Positions 29,336 through 38,203 of a stretch of DNA of 38,502 nucleotides are shown piece after piece. Position 1 is the stretch's first letter. Each line of letters starts with the position of its first letter. Source of the stretch: Crocinitomix sp. (GTDB taxonomy: Bacteria; Bacteroidota; Bacteroidia; Flavobacteriales_D; Crocinitomicaceae); the NCBI GenBank assembly GCA_030836155.1, contig JAURQI010000090.1:1-38502 (forward strand), read 5' to 3'. Position numbers and translations under genes: made by a program. The notes below the pieces were generated by a model. That model did not search any database. It was given only the letters and a program-made list of their open reading frames with translations, and was not told where the DNA came from.

Positions 29336-30016
29336 ATGAGTCATTCAATTCTTGTAATCGATGATGAACAGGATATTCGGATCCTGATCAGGTATAATCT
29401 TGAAAAGGAAGGGTATATGGTTGCCGAAGCTGAAAACGGAATGGAGGGAATTGAATTGGCTAAAAAAAACATTCCAGATCTTATTTTATTGGATGTGATG
29501 ATGCCCGGATTGGATGGTATCGCGACATGTGAAAAATTAAGAGATATTCCAGCGCTTCAGAATACAATGGTTTGTTTTTTAACGGCTCGAGGAGAAGATT
29601 ATTCTCAAATTGCGGGATTTGATGCAGGTGCTGACGATTATATCACCAAACCAATAAAACCGAAATTATTGGTTAGTCGGATAGCGGCGGTATTGAGACG
29701 TCAAAATAAATTAGCTACAAAGAAACAAGATCAATTAGAAGCTAAGCAATCAATAGTGGTAGATAGAGAGCGCTATTTAATTTCGAAAGATGGTCAGGAG
29801 ATGATATTACCGCGAAAGGAATTTGAATTACTTGCGCTCCTTATGTCTAAGCCTGGAAAAGTATTCCATCGCGATGCGATTATGAGTAGTGTATGGGGCA
29901 CAGACGTTGTTGTAGGTGACCGAACAATTGATGTTCACATTCGAAAATTAAGAGAAAAAATTGGGGACAAACATATTGTTACCGTGAAAGGGGTAGGATA
30001 TAAATTTCAGACGTAG
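29336..30016 (+). CDS. OmpR/PhoB-family response regulator (RR1)
   Basis: ILVIDDEQDIRILIRYNLEKEGY, DLILLDVMMPGLDG, GADDYITKPI, winged-helix C-term DRTIDVHIRKLREKIGDKHIVTVKGVGYKF. Confidence 0.93.
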   Translation: MSHSILVIDDEQDIRILIRYNLEKEGYMVAEAENGMEGIELAKKNIPDLILLDVMMPGLDGIATCEKLRDIPALQNTMVCFLTARGEDYSQIAGFDAGADDYITKPIKPKLLVSRIAAVLRRQNKLATKKQDQLEAKQSIVVDRERYLISKDGQEMILPRKEFELLALLMSKPGKVFHRDAIMSSVWGTDVVVGDRTIDVHIRKLREKIGDKHIVTVKGVGYKFQT

Positions 30017-30067
30017 TTTTTCGAAAAAAAATAAGCAAAAGAATAAAGATTTTAATAGTTTAAACAT

Positions 30068-30100
30068 AAAAAGGGTTCGTTGATCAACGAACCCTTTTTA
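30068..30100. terminator. bidirectional terminator between RR1 and the lipoprotein gene
   Basis: AAAAAGGGTTCGTTGATCAACGAACCCTTTTTA near-perfect inverted repeat between convergent genes. Confidence 0.8.
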
Positions 30101-30121
30101 TTTCGAAAAGTTGTATTTGGA

Positions 30122-31474
30122 TTAAAGTGCTTTCGTCCAACCGGCAGTCCAATCAGATCCTGACTGAACAGCACCGATGTAAGACGCAGCATCAAACCAT
30201 GATCCCCATGCCGTTGGGTCACCAGCGCCAGTTGCAGTCGTTCCAACATATCCTGAAAGGAATCCAACTAAAGAACCATCAGTAGCTGAAGTGTTTCCGT
30301 TTGCAACATCTTCGAAGTTAGCGATACCCGTTGCAGCGTCTCCAGCAGATGTTGTGAAAACGAATGGGTTAACATTGTCAATGATGCTGTTCATCATAGT
30401 CAATGAACCACCGTCCATGTTTCCTAAAGTTACGTCGTGCTCAACTTGCGCTCCTCTTTTAGGGAATCCAGTTACGACGAAGTTCATTAAGTTACCTTTA
30501 GTTCCTTCTCTTAATTTCAAACCTTGGTTTGAATCATCACCATCGTTAACACCAATTAAAGTAACGTTAGCAATGTTCGGGTTAGAATAAGGTGCAGCTT
30601 CGTTGTTATCACCGTTGTTATCTGCTTCGATACCACGGTCACCACCAACAGCGTCTTGGTTTACAACCCAGAATTGTCCATTTCCTGACCATCCGTGTGT
30701 CCAGTCAAATGAATCATCTTGGTTACCAGAAGAGATCGCATATTTTAAAGAAACAGTTCCACCGAAGAACTCAAATCCATCATCAGATCCTTTGTATGCT
30801 TGTAAGTGGTGTAGTGTTGTTCCTGATCCACATCCGTTGAATGAGAATCCGTTCAATTCGTTATCTGTACCTAAGATTTTTCCAGCGTACTCAACACGAA
30901 CATAACACATAGAACCAGAGTTGTCAGCAGCATTGTCACCACCATAGATACCTGTACCACCTTCACCCTCAGCACTCGCACCAGTGTTGATTGGAGCGTA
31001 TCCGTTTATGATAATTCCTCCCCAAGAACCTGGAGTTGGAGCGTCAGCGATCGGAGTAAAAACGATTGGTTCATCAGCCGTCCCACAAGCTTCGATTTTA
31101 CCTCCTTGGGATATAGAGAGGAAAGGAGTAGTCCCATCATTTGCAGCATATACAGTAACTCCAGGCTCAATTGTTAAAGTAGCTCCTGAACCAACGAATA
31201 CACCACCAGAGATCATCCAGTTACCAGCAGCAGTGATCGTACGATCTGCATCAATAGTACCAGTGATTTGGTTGTACGTTTCACTTCCAATAGTTACTTC
31301 TGTATACCACGTATCGGTATCAGGTAATTCACACGAACCGTCATCTTTTTTAGCTTCAGCATCATAGTTAGTTGCTAATGGATCAGTACATCCTTTTTTC
31401 TTACAAGCAAGAACTACTGCCAGTAGTGCGCCTGCTAAAACCATCATCTTGACAGTACTTTTTTGAATTTTCAT
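30122..31474 (-). CDS. surface lipoprotein, predicted repetitive beta-helix-like
   Basis: Lipobox LAVVLAC at N-term; GCTDPLATNYDAEAKKDDGSC motif; GVFVGSGATLTIEPGVTVYAANDGTTPFLSISQGGKIEACGTADEPIVFTP; next to a TonB-dependent receptor. Confidence 0.72.
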   Translation of the reverse strand: MKIQKSTVKMMVLAGALLAVVLACKKKGCTDPLATNYDAEAKKDDGSCELPDTDTWYTEVTIGSETYNQITGTIDADRTITAAGNWMISGGVFVGSGATLTIEPGVTVYAANDGTTPFLSISQGGKIEACGTADEPIVFTPIADAPTPGSWGGIIINGYAPINTGASAEGEGGTGIYGGDNAADNSGSMCYVRVEYAGKILGTDNELNGFSFNGCGSGTTLHHLQAYKGSDDGFEFFGGTVSLKYAISSGNQDDSFDWTHGWSGNGQFWVVNQDAVGGDRGIEADNNGDNNEAAPYSNPNIANVTLIGVNDGDDSNQGLKLREGTKGNLMNFVVTGFPKRGAQVEHDVTLGNMDGGSLTMMNSIIDNVNPFVFTTSAGDAATGIANFEDVANGNTSATDGSLVGFLSGYVGTTATGAGDPTAWGSWFDAASYIGAVQSGSDWTAGWTKAL

Positions 31475-31531
31475 TTCTCTTTTCTTTTTTCAGATTTCGA
31501 TACAAAGATGTAGCTTATGTTTCGCTAACCA

Positions 31532-31591
31532 ATTACCTGCTTATTACGCTTAGGTTAATTAATCGTTAAAGTGGTTTAACATTAAGTTAAT
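31532..31591 (-). promoter_or_regulatory. candidate Pho-type box upstream of the lipoprotein: half-sites at 11-bp register
   Basis: Minus-strand units ATTAA, GTTAA, TTAAC, TTAAC, GTAAT, GTAAT starting (+ coordinate of low end) at 31587, 31576, 31565, 31554, 31543, 31532; last ends 22 nt before near-consensus -7 CATCTTTG (+31503-31510). Confidence 0.5.
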
Positions 31592-31655
31592 GTAATTGCA
31601 GCGCTGCAAATTGAGAGTGGGTTCTCATGATGAGATTGATCAAACAGCAAAAAAA

Positions 31656-31682
31656 ATCCCGTTAGTCAGTGACCAACGGGAT
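31656..31682 (-). terminator. rho-independent terminator of the TonB-dependent receptor gene
   Basis: ATCCCGTT-agtcagtgacc-AACGGGAT with A-tract on its left (U-tract on minus-strand transcript). Confidence 0.75.
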
Positions 31683-31703
31683 ACCATTTATAAAATGAAT
31701 TAC

Positions 31704-34700
31704 TTATTCAGCAGCTTCTGTTTCGGCTTCAGCCATTTCAGTTGGCTTTTTCTTTTTCTTAGCAACAGGGATGTTGTAAGAGAATGACAAGCTAAAGTCG
31801 ATACCTCTTTGGAAGCTTGAAACGTTTAATGTTTCACCCGCATTTACCATGTCTTGCTGCACGATATTGATTGTAGGGTTTAAGATATTCTTTGCTTTAA
31901 ATCCGAAACTATATGTATCATTAAATGTAATACTACTTACAAAATTGAGCGAGTTAACGGGTTGCTCATACTGATCACCAATTCCGTTAGATCCAACTGA
32001 GAATAAACGGGGTCCGAATACATTATAAGAGGCAGCAAATAAAACTGACTTCTTATTGTTATCGTCATCAGAACCAAAGTCATTTTTATAACTTAAATCA
32101 AAGTTGATTAGGTATGGAGAAGCTCCTTCTAGTGGACGGATTGAATTGGTGTTAATTGCACCACCATCCGTTGTGTCAATGATAACTGAAGTGTACATAT
32201 AAGTGGCGTTGATGGCAACACTGAATTGATTTAAGATGCTCGTATCTCTTTTCAAAGAATCACTCACCAAGAAAGCTAGGCTCTTCATCATTTCAATTTC
32301 TGCTCCAATAACGTTTGCCGATTGCGCGTTGGCAAAGCTCATCAATTGTCCACTGGCAGTTGCACGCATCGTTTGCTCAATTGGACGATCTAAATATTTA
32401 TAGAAACCACCAACTGTGAACATTTCACCTGGTTTTCCATAACGCTCATAACGGAAGTCAGCATTGTAGTTTGTACCGTTATCCAATTCTGGATTACCCT
32501 GGGCTTTCATACCTGCGAAGTACAATACATACTGGAATGGTGCAACCTCATTGAATTTAGGACGCGTTAATGTTTTACTCGCTACAAATCGGAATACATC
32601 TTTATCTGTTGCATTGAGACGTGTTATTAAGCTCGGTAAGATGTCGTTGCTCAAGATGATGTTCTTTTCGTATTCAGAAGGCGTTTGTTGGTTTCTGTTC
32701 TCAACGCTTTGGTATCCACTTTCGAAACGAACGCCCGGGATGATGTGGAACTTGTTAAAACGCATTTGAATATCTGAGTAGAACCCAGTTACTTGCTGTT
32801 GCGCTGCGTAAGATGAACCGAAGTTCACTACTTCATCAATGCTAAACTGACCTAATTCGTGACGATCAGAATTTAAGAATTCGTTCATATTATAAATGTC
32901 AACATTGTTTCCAACCTCATCTGCTAAGCTGTTTAGGATATAGTTGTATTGTTTGTAATTAAACGCTCTTTTTTTTGATTTGTAATCAGCACCAACTTTT
33001 AGAATAATTTTCTCAGCAGGTAGACTATCTTTTTGATACGAATTCCACTGCTCTCCATATTTTAAGACGTAACTAGCATTTACTTTTCCAGCAATCTCAC
33101 TTTCACGTAAAGCACTGTGGAAAATATGATTTTCATTACGATCGATAAAGTTAAAGGCATAGCTGTTAGTTGCATTCCTGTTTTCTTCATCATAAAATGC
33201 AACAAACTGTTTTCTATCGGGTTCTTGACTTCCTGTTATGCTGTACGATCCTCTCCAGTCTATAGTTAATCGAGACAGAGATGAATCTTCGCTAAAAGGT
33301 AAAAATTCATGTGTACCAATTATTTGATTGACAGAGATAAAATTCTGTTGATAAGTGTTTCTTCGTGAATAGACATCTCTTGGGTAGTCAAAGTGTGAAC
33401 CCCAAGACTCTCTTACTTCGTCACTTGAATTGTTGACAAATAAAGAATTAAAGGAGATGTTGTTTTTTGGATTCAATCTGAAATACAAGTTGAACAATCC
33501 GGTTGTAGCCGTTTCTCTTCTGTACTTATCAAAATCGTAGTTCAAACGTTCTTCACTTTGTGCGTTGATGATTTTAATCTGACCGTTTTCATAGCGATAG
33601 CTGTGATCGTGTGACAGCAAAGTCAAGAATCCAATCCCTTTCGATCGATCTTTGGATTTAGTTGTAGGATAAAAATTTCCCGCTGTTAAAGAAAAGTTAG
33701 AATTAGGTAAAGCGCTTACAAGCTTGGTACCGAAATTATCGTTGAAGCCAGTTGGGTTACCTTCTTTTGAACTGTAGATCGAGTTGGGATAAATATTGTT
33801 CACAGCACTAAGTGTCCCTGTTTTCGAATTGGCAATAACATACTCAGGAATTTGACGCGTTCCGTTATCGAATCCAAAATAATCGTAATGACCACCTTCG
33901 TAGGTTCTGAAATCATTAAAAGTAGTTTGCGTGTTATATCCACTACCAATTCCAATTTTTAAAGTTGGTTGACTATAAAAGCTTCTTGTAGAAACGTTAA
34001 ATGCGCCTCCAGAGAAATCACCGTATAATTCTGAAGACATTACTTTACTGACTTCAATAGAACTCACGATATCAGTAGGGAAAATACTTAAAGGAGCCAC
34101 TCTAAAATCAGGGTGTGGAGAAGGGATTGGTAATCCGTTCATGTAAGCCACGTTATATCGATCGCCCAAACCACGAACGTAAAGTGAAGAACCAACCGTT
34201 GACATACCTGTCATTGTTTTAGCAGCTCCACCTAAATCACTTTGCCCCGTTTTTTCGATCATATTACGTGATTTTTGCGTGGTCACCTTCGTATCATTTT
34301 TGACGTCTTGCACAACTGCCACTTCTGACTTACCATTATCTAACGTCCTTTTTGCAGTAATTACAACTTCTTCAAGTTGTCCCGCACCACTCATCATTAC
34401 ATTGTGCGTAATCTTTTGGCCAGAGACAATGTTTAAAATAACAGTATCTGCCTTTAGTTGCAAGGTGCGATTAGTAAAAACTAAAGTGTTTTCACCTTCC
34501 GGTAAATTGATAGAATACGCACCAAAAAAATCCGTTTTTACTTTTGGTGTCATTTTGCCATTTTTTAGAACGGATACAGTTGTCAGAGGCACCGTCTCTT
34601 CTCCATCACCTAGATTTTGCATCACCACACCTCCAACTGTTCCAGTCTGCGCATGTGAGATATTCATAATCCCAAGAAAAGTCATAAGTAATAGAATCTT

Positions 34701-34712
34701 AGTTGCTTTCAT
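31704..34712 (-). CDS. TonB-dependent outer-membrane receptor with carboxypeptidase-like N-terminal domain
   Basis: Signal peptide MKATKILLLMTFLGIMNISHA; GTVGGVVMQ...VKTDFFGAYSINLPEG; plug GLGDRYNVAYMNGLPIPSP; SRPKFNEVAPF. Start ATG 34712 rather than 34733, which lies next to the -7 element. Confidence 0.92.
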   Translation of the reverse strand: MKATKILLLMTFLGIMNISHAQTGTVGGVVMQNLGDGEETVPLTTVSVLKNGKMTPKVKTDFFGAYSINLPEGENTLVFTNRTLQLKADTVILNIVSGQKITHNVMMSGAGQLEEVVITAKRTLDNGKSEVAVVQDVKNDTKVTTQKSRNMIEKTGQSDLGGAAKTMTGMSTVGSSLYVRGLGDRYNVAYMNGLPIPSPHPDFRVAPLSIFPTDIVSSIEVSKVMSSELYGDFSGGAFNVSTRSFYSQPTLKIGIGSGYNTQTTFNDFRTYEGGHYDYFGFDNGTRQIPEYVIANSKTGTLSAVNNIYPNSIYSSKEGNPTGFNDNFGTKLVSALPNSNFSLTAGNFYPTTKSKDRSKGIGFLTLLSHDHSYRYENGQIKIINAQSEERLNYDFDKYRRETATTGLFNLYFRLNPKNNISFNSLFVNNSSDEVRESWGSHFDYPRDVYSRRNTYQQNFISVNQIIGTHEFLPFSEDSSLSRLTIDWRGSYSITGSQEPDRKQFVAFYDEENRNATNSYAFNFIDRNENHIFHSALRESEIAGKVNASYVLKYGEQWNSYQKDSLPAEKIILKVGADYKSKKRAFNYKQYNYILNSLADEVGNNVDIYNMNEFLNSDRHELGQFSIDEVVNFGSSYAAQQQVTGFYSDIQMRFNKFHIIPGVRFESGYQSVENRNQQTPSEYEKNIILSNDILPSLITRLNATDKDVFRFVASKTLTRPKFNEVAPFQYVLYFAGMKAQGNPELDNGTNYNADFRYERYGKPGEMFTVGGFYKYLDRPIEQTMRATASGQLMSFANAQSANVIGAEIEMMKSLAFLVSDSLKRDTSILNQFSVAINATYMYTSVIIDTTDGGAINTNSIRPLEGASPYLINFDLSYKNDFGSDDDNNKKSVLFAASYNVFGPRLFSVGSNGIGDQYEQPVNSLNFVSSITFNDTYSFGFKAKNILNPTINIVQQDMVNAGETLNVSSFQRGIDFSLSFSYNIPVAKKKKKPTEMAEAETEAAE

Positions 34713-34735
34713 TATTTTAACGCTTAAATTCAATG

Positions 34736-34743
34736 CAAATGTA
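34736..34743 (-). promoter_or_regulatory. Bacteroidota -7 element TACATTTG (minus) for the TonB-dependent receptor
   Basis: + strand CAAATGTA. Confidence 0.55.
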
Positions 34744-34776
34744 TATGCTCGTTTTCAGGGGATTCCAAAATATCGT

Positions 34777-34858
34777 GTTATGAATTCATTAATTGTCCTT
34801 AACAATGGATTAACATTAAGTTCATTTTATGTTAAAAGAAACGTAACTATGAATTAAC
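34777..34858. promoter_or_regulatory. 11-bp-periodic TTAAC half-site array (candidate multi-site Pho box) in the divergent TBDT/RR2 intergenic region
   Basis: Units at 34777 GTTAT, 34788 ATTAA, 34799 TTAAC, 34810 TTAAC, 34821 TTCAT, 34832 TTAAA, 34843 GTAAC, 34854 TTAAC; exact 11-bp steps. Confidence 0.6.
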
Positions 34859-34879
34859 GCTTTTGTAGTGCTCTGGAGA

Positions 34880-34887
34880 TATTTTTG
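34880..34887 (+). promoter_or_regulatory. Bacteroidota -7 element TATTTTTG for response regulator 2
   Basis: TAnnTTTG exact; first base 22 nt after the last base of the array (34858), the same distance as at chrA. Confidence 0.6.
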
Positions 34888-34900
34888 TAAAAAGAATAAT

Positions 34901-35566
34901 TTGGAGCAGACTGTATTAGTCGTCGAGGACGATGCGGATATTAGAGAATTATTAAGGTACAACCTTCAAAAGGCTGGGTTAACTGTTCATGCGGTTGGAA
35001 CTGGCCGTGAGGTAATGAATTTGTGTAAGAAAATTAGACCAGACCTTGTGATTCTCGATGTTATGTTGCCAGATATTGATGGGATAGAGGTGTGCGAATT
35101 TCTGAGAAAAGATGCACAATTAACAGGCGCGTATATCCTTTTTCTCTCAGCGAGGGGAGAAGATTATTCACAGGTAGCGGGTTATCGTGCAGGAGGAGAT
35201 GACTACATTGTTAAACCGGTAAGTATTAAAGTCCTTATGCACAAGGTGCGTGCTGCATTGTCAAGAATAAGCCATTATCATATGCATGATGCCTCTCCTG
35301 AAAAAGTTGTTTTGAATACTGATCGCTTTTCAATAAGAAAAAACGGAAAAGAAAGTATTATTCCCAAAAAGGAGTTCGAGCTACTGTCTTATCTCATGAG
35401 TTCTCCAGATAAGGTTTTTAGACGCGAAGAGATCTTAGCGAATGTTTGGGGCCATTCGAATATCAATGACCGTACAATTGACGTGCATGTTCGTAAACTG
35501 AGAGAGCGTTTCGGTTCGAGTATTATCCGCACCGTAAAAGGTGTAGGTTATCGTTATATGGGTTAG
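34901..35566 (+). CDS. OmpR/PhoB-family response regulator (RR2), likely TTG start
   Basis: (M)EQTVLVVEDDADIRELLRYNLQKAGL, DLVILDVMLPDIDGIEVCEFLRKD, GGDDYIVKPV, DRTIDVHVRKLRERFGSSIIRTVKGVGYRYMG. The track start 34868 lies upstream of the -7 element. Confidence 0.9.
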   Translation: MEQTVLVVEDDADIRELLRYNLQKAGLTVHAVGTGREVMNLCKKIRPDLVILDVMLPDIDGIEVCEFLRKDAQLTGAYILFLSARGEDYSQVAGYRAGGDDYIVKPVSIKVLMHKVRAALSRISHYHMHDASPEKVVLNTDRFSIRKNGKESIIPKKEFELLSYLMSSPDKVFRREEILANVWGHSNINDRTIDVHVRKLRERFGSSIIRTVKGVGYRYMG

Positions 35567-35571
35567 TTCCC

Positions 35572-37911
35572 CTATCGGACAATCACCAATTTCTGCGTGA
35601 CCGCTTCATTGTTTTTATCAGTAATCTGCACGAAATAATGTCCGGCCTCCATATCATTGGTTCCGATCATAGCCTCAAACTGATTGGATTGATAAACAAC
35701 TCTACCTAATTCATCCCTAATCATAATTGAAGCCACCTCAGTTGGGTTTTCTACAAGAATTTGCACTTGCTCATTCGCTGGATTCGGATAGATTTTAAAT
35801 TTAAAAGCGTCATCCTCAGTAATTCCTGATTGTCCACCATCCGATACTACTGAAAAGTCATCAAAATAGAAGCCATCCATTTGTAATCCTCCATCCGTTA
35901 TCAATAAGAATTTAAATCTTACATTATCTTCATCAATATAATCTGTTAGGTCGATTTCTTCTAATACCCAATCAGCCTGCATACCTTCATATAATGGTTC
36001 ATCGACATCCTGCGGAGCAACGCCTAAAACCGTATAGTTTCCACAAAGAGGCGTCCATGTTGCCCCGTCGTTCGTACTCGCCATAAACTCAACATAATCA
36101 TAATCACTTTCGATTTCCCATTTAGCACGGAAGTTCACATAAGCATATGACGCACCTTCAAATGAGAATGCTTCATCCAATTCAATTTCTTTTTCGACAT
36201 TATTTCCGTAGGTATCATCATAAGGACTATCGGTGATGCAGTTAGAAGGCGAATAAAACGTTTCGTCTGTCAAATCCCAATCACCAGACCAGTGGAATAA
36301 ATCATCACAATCATCTGAGAAAACAACAAAACCTTCTCCATAACTTTTGATAATCGTATCATGTCTTGTCCAAGTGCCATTATCCGTGTGGATCACATAT
36401 TTAATCTCATCACCAAAAACTAAATCACCATCAATTTCATAGGCGATAGAATCTTCTTCTGTTTCCATTAAAGCTAATGTATGCACATTGGCATCTCCTG
36501 TAATGGTGATTCCAGACACACCCGTCATTGAAACGGTGATATCACCATCTTTTAATCCCAAGCGGTTAATTGAATAGTTTAAATATCCCGTGCTTGCGCT
36601 CAGTCGATTATCCTCGAGGTCAGCCGTTACACCATATACATGTGCTAGGTGAGACATGACCAAATTTGAGAATAACATCTCCTTACAGGTCGGAATGATA
36701 GCCGAACTTGGAGGCCAGAATGCATCGCCAACTTCTGGCGTTACAGCAAAAATTTCAGGTTTAACATCTAAGTCGTCCACATACATCCAATCGTCTGAAT
36801 CACCTGCTGCTGGGTACAATTCAGTCGATTTCTGACCGATATAACCATTGTGAACAGACATGTGGTCAGTATACGCTTGAAAATAATCGTGATCTTCGGC
36901 AAACTCTGCATAAGCCCATCCTATTGGAAATAATAATAAGTCACCATGCGAATGCGCATTGAAGGCAAATTTAAATTCATGATTTTCACACATCCACTTT
37001 ATAGCTTGCGTTTCTGGCTCGGAAAAATCTGAAACACCAGCATATGTATCTCCATTTTCAAAAGGGGAAGTACCTGATTCGTTCCAGTGGTATGAATAAT
37101 TTCTATTCAAATCAACCCCCATATTATCGTCACCGATATCCGGGTTTCTATTTTTACGATGCATTCCGCCACCGCCAGGGTTGGTCGTATGGTTGTATTT
37201 ATAACCGTCTGGGTTGATCATTGGAACAAAGTACATTTCTGTATTATCCACCAAATAGGTGACCTCATCATTTATTCCATAGTTCTCTAAAAGGTACCAC
37301 ATGTAAAAGATAGTTTGTGATAAACTCATGGGTTCTCTAGCATGATGAATGGCAGTATAAAGGACTTCTTCCTCGTCAACTTCATCCGTCTCAGCATTAT
37401 CCGAAATTCTAACCCAATGAATTGGACGTCCTTCCCAGGTTTCAAAACCAGGTACACCATCTTTTTCTGTAATTAATTCAGGATATGCCGCATGCATGGC
37501 ATCGAGTTCTGCCAAATATTCCTCATATGTATAATATCCACCCATATCTCCTAATTCGAAATTCTCAGGTGTAGTTGGATTGTATCCACCATCATCTCCT
37601 CCGTCACAATCCGATCGGTCAGATCTTGTGATGGGATCATTGATGTGTTCAGCATAATAGGAAGCTACGTCATCAATCAAGATATCATAGGCAATGCCTT
37701 CTTCATCTAAAATTTGAATTTCTCGTGCTGATAAATCCACTTCACACCAATGATTCAGTTTGTGTTTACCATGATCCAATGTGACGCCCATATTGGACAA
37801 GTCATTCAGTTCTGCATTGGTTGCATAGATCTTGACTTTTGAATAATTGAGCTGCGCATTAATTTGCCAGCTGCCCATTAGCATAAGGGCGAGTAAAATG
37901 AAATTTTTCAT
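35572..37911 (-). CDS. secreted M14-family zinc carboxypeptidase with T9SS type A C-terminal sorting domain
   Basis: HHAREPMS, VPMINPDGYKYNHTTNPGGGGMHRKNRNPDIGDDNMGVDLNRNYSYHWNESGTSP, FNAHSHGDLLLFPIGW; C-term FKIYPNPANEQVQILVENPTEVASIMIRDELGRVVYQS...GHYFVQITDKNNEAVTQKLVIVR. Confidence 0.9.
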   Translation of the reverse strand: MKNFILLALMLMGSWQINAQLNYSKVKIYATNAELNDLSNMGVTLDHGKHKLNHWCEVDLSAREIQILDEEGIAYDILIDDVASYYAEHINDPITRSDRSDCDGGDDGGYNPTTPENFELGDMGGYYTYEEYLAELDAMHAAYPELITEKDGVPGFETWEGRPIHWVRISDNAETDEVDEEEVLYTAIHHAREPMSLSQTIFYMWYLLENYGINDEVTYLVDNTEMYFVPMINPDGYKYNHTTNPGGGGMHRKNRNPDIGDDNMGVDLNRNYSYHWNESGTSPFENGDTYAGVSDFSEPETQAIKWMCENHEFKFAFNAHSHGDLLLFPIGWAYAEFAEDHDYFQAYTDHMSVHNGYIGQKSTELYPAAGDSDDWMYVDDLDVKPEIFAVTPEVGDAFWPPSSAIIPTCKEMLFSNLVMSHLAHVYGVTADLEDNRLSASTGYLNYSINRLGLKDGDITVSMTGVSGITITGDANVHTLALMETEEDSIAYEIDGDLVFGDEIKYVIHTDNGTWTRHDTIIKSYGEGFVVFSDDCDDLFHWSGDWDLTDETFYSPSNCITDSPYDDTYGNNVEKEIELDEAFSFEGASYAYVNFRAKWEIESDYDYVEFMASTNDGATWTPLCGNYTVLGVAPQDVDEPLYEGMQADWVLEEIDLTDYIDEDNVRFKFLLITDGGLQMDGFYFDDFSVVSDGGQSGITEDDAFKFKIYPNPANEQVQILVENPTEVASIMIRDELGRVVYQSNQFEAMIGTNDMEAGHYFVQITDKNNEAVTQKLVIVR

Positions 37912-38063
37912 GGTGTGTAGCTTTTATACATTCTAAATTTACAAATATTTGGGCAGATTCTCCCTGATTGATAGCCATTTCACCGTGTCAAAACGTATTT
38001 TCAATGAAAAATCGCCATCGATTGCGAGGAGTTCATTATATTTACAGCAGAAAAATAAATGTT

Positions 38064-38180
38064 ATGGCATCATCAGAAAATTCAAACAGACCTTATTTCG
38101 ACGATTCAACATCTATCTTGGTTCCTATTTACGTAGTGGTTGCACTCATTACTATTTTCGGGATTCTATTTTTCGGATAG
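38064..38180 (+). CDS. 38-aa single-pass membrane protein
   Basis: MASSENSNRPYFDDSTSILVPIYVVVALITIFGILFFG; followed by its own terminator. The longer track ORF start (37968) is not supported. Confidence 0.5.
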   Translation: MASSENSNRPYFDDSTSILVPIYVVVALITIFGILFFG

Positions 38181-38203
38181 TCGATACCTTATATAAAATT
38201 GTG

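Noticed and set aside
30291-31367. Plus-strand ORFs opposite the lipoprotein gene (30291..30590, 30592..30840, 30603..30905, 30984..31367)
   Set aside because: Antisense to a well-supported lipoprotein CDS; compositional artefacts.
34279-34857. 192-aa + strand ORF over the TonB receptor N-terminus and the TTAAC array
   Set aside because: Antisense to the conserved receptor signal peptide/plug region; its end runs through the regulatory array.
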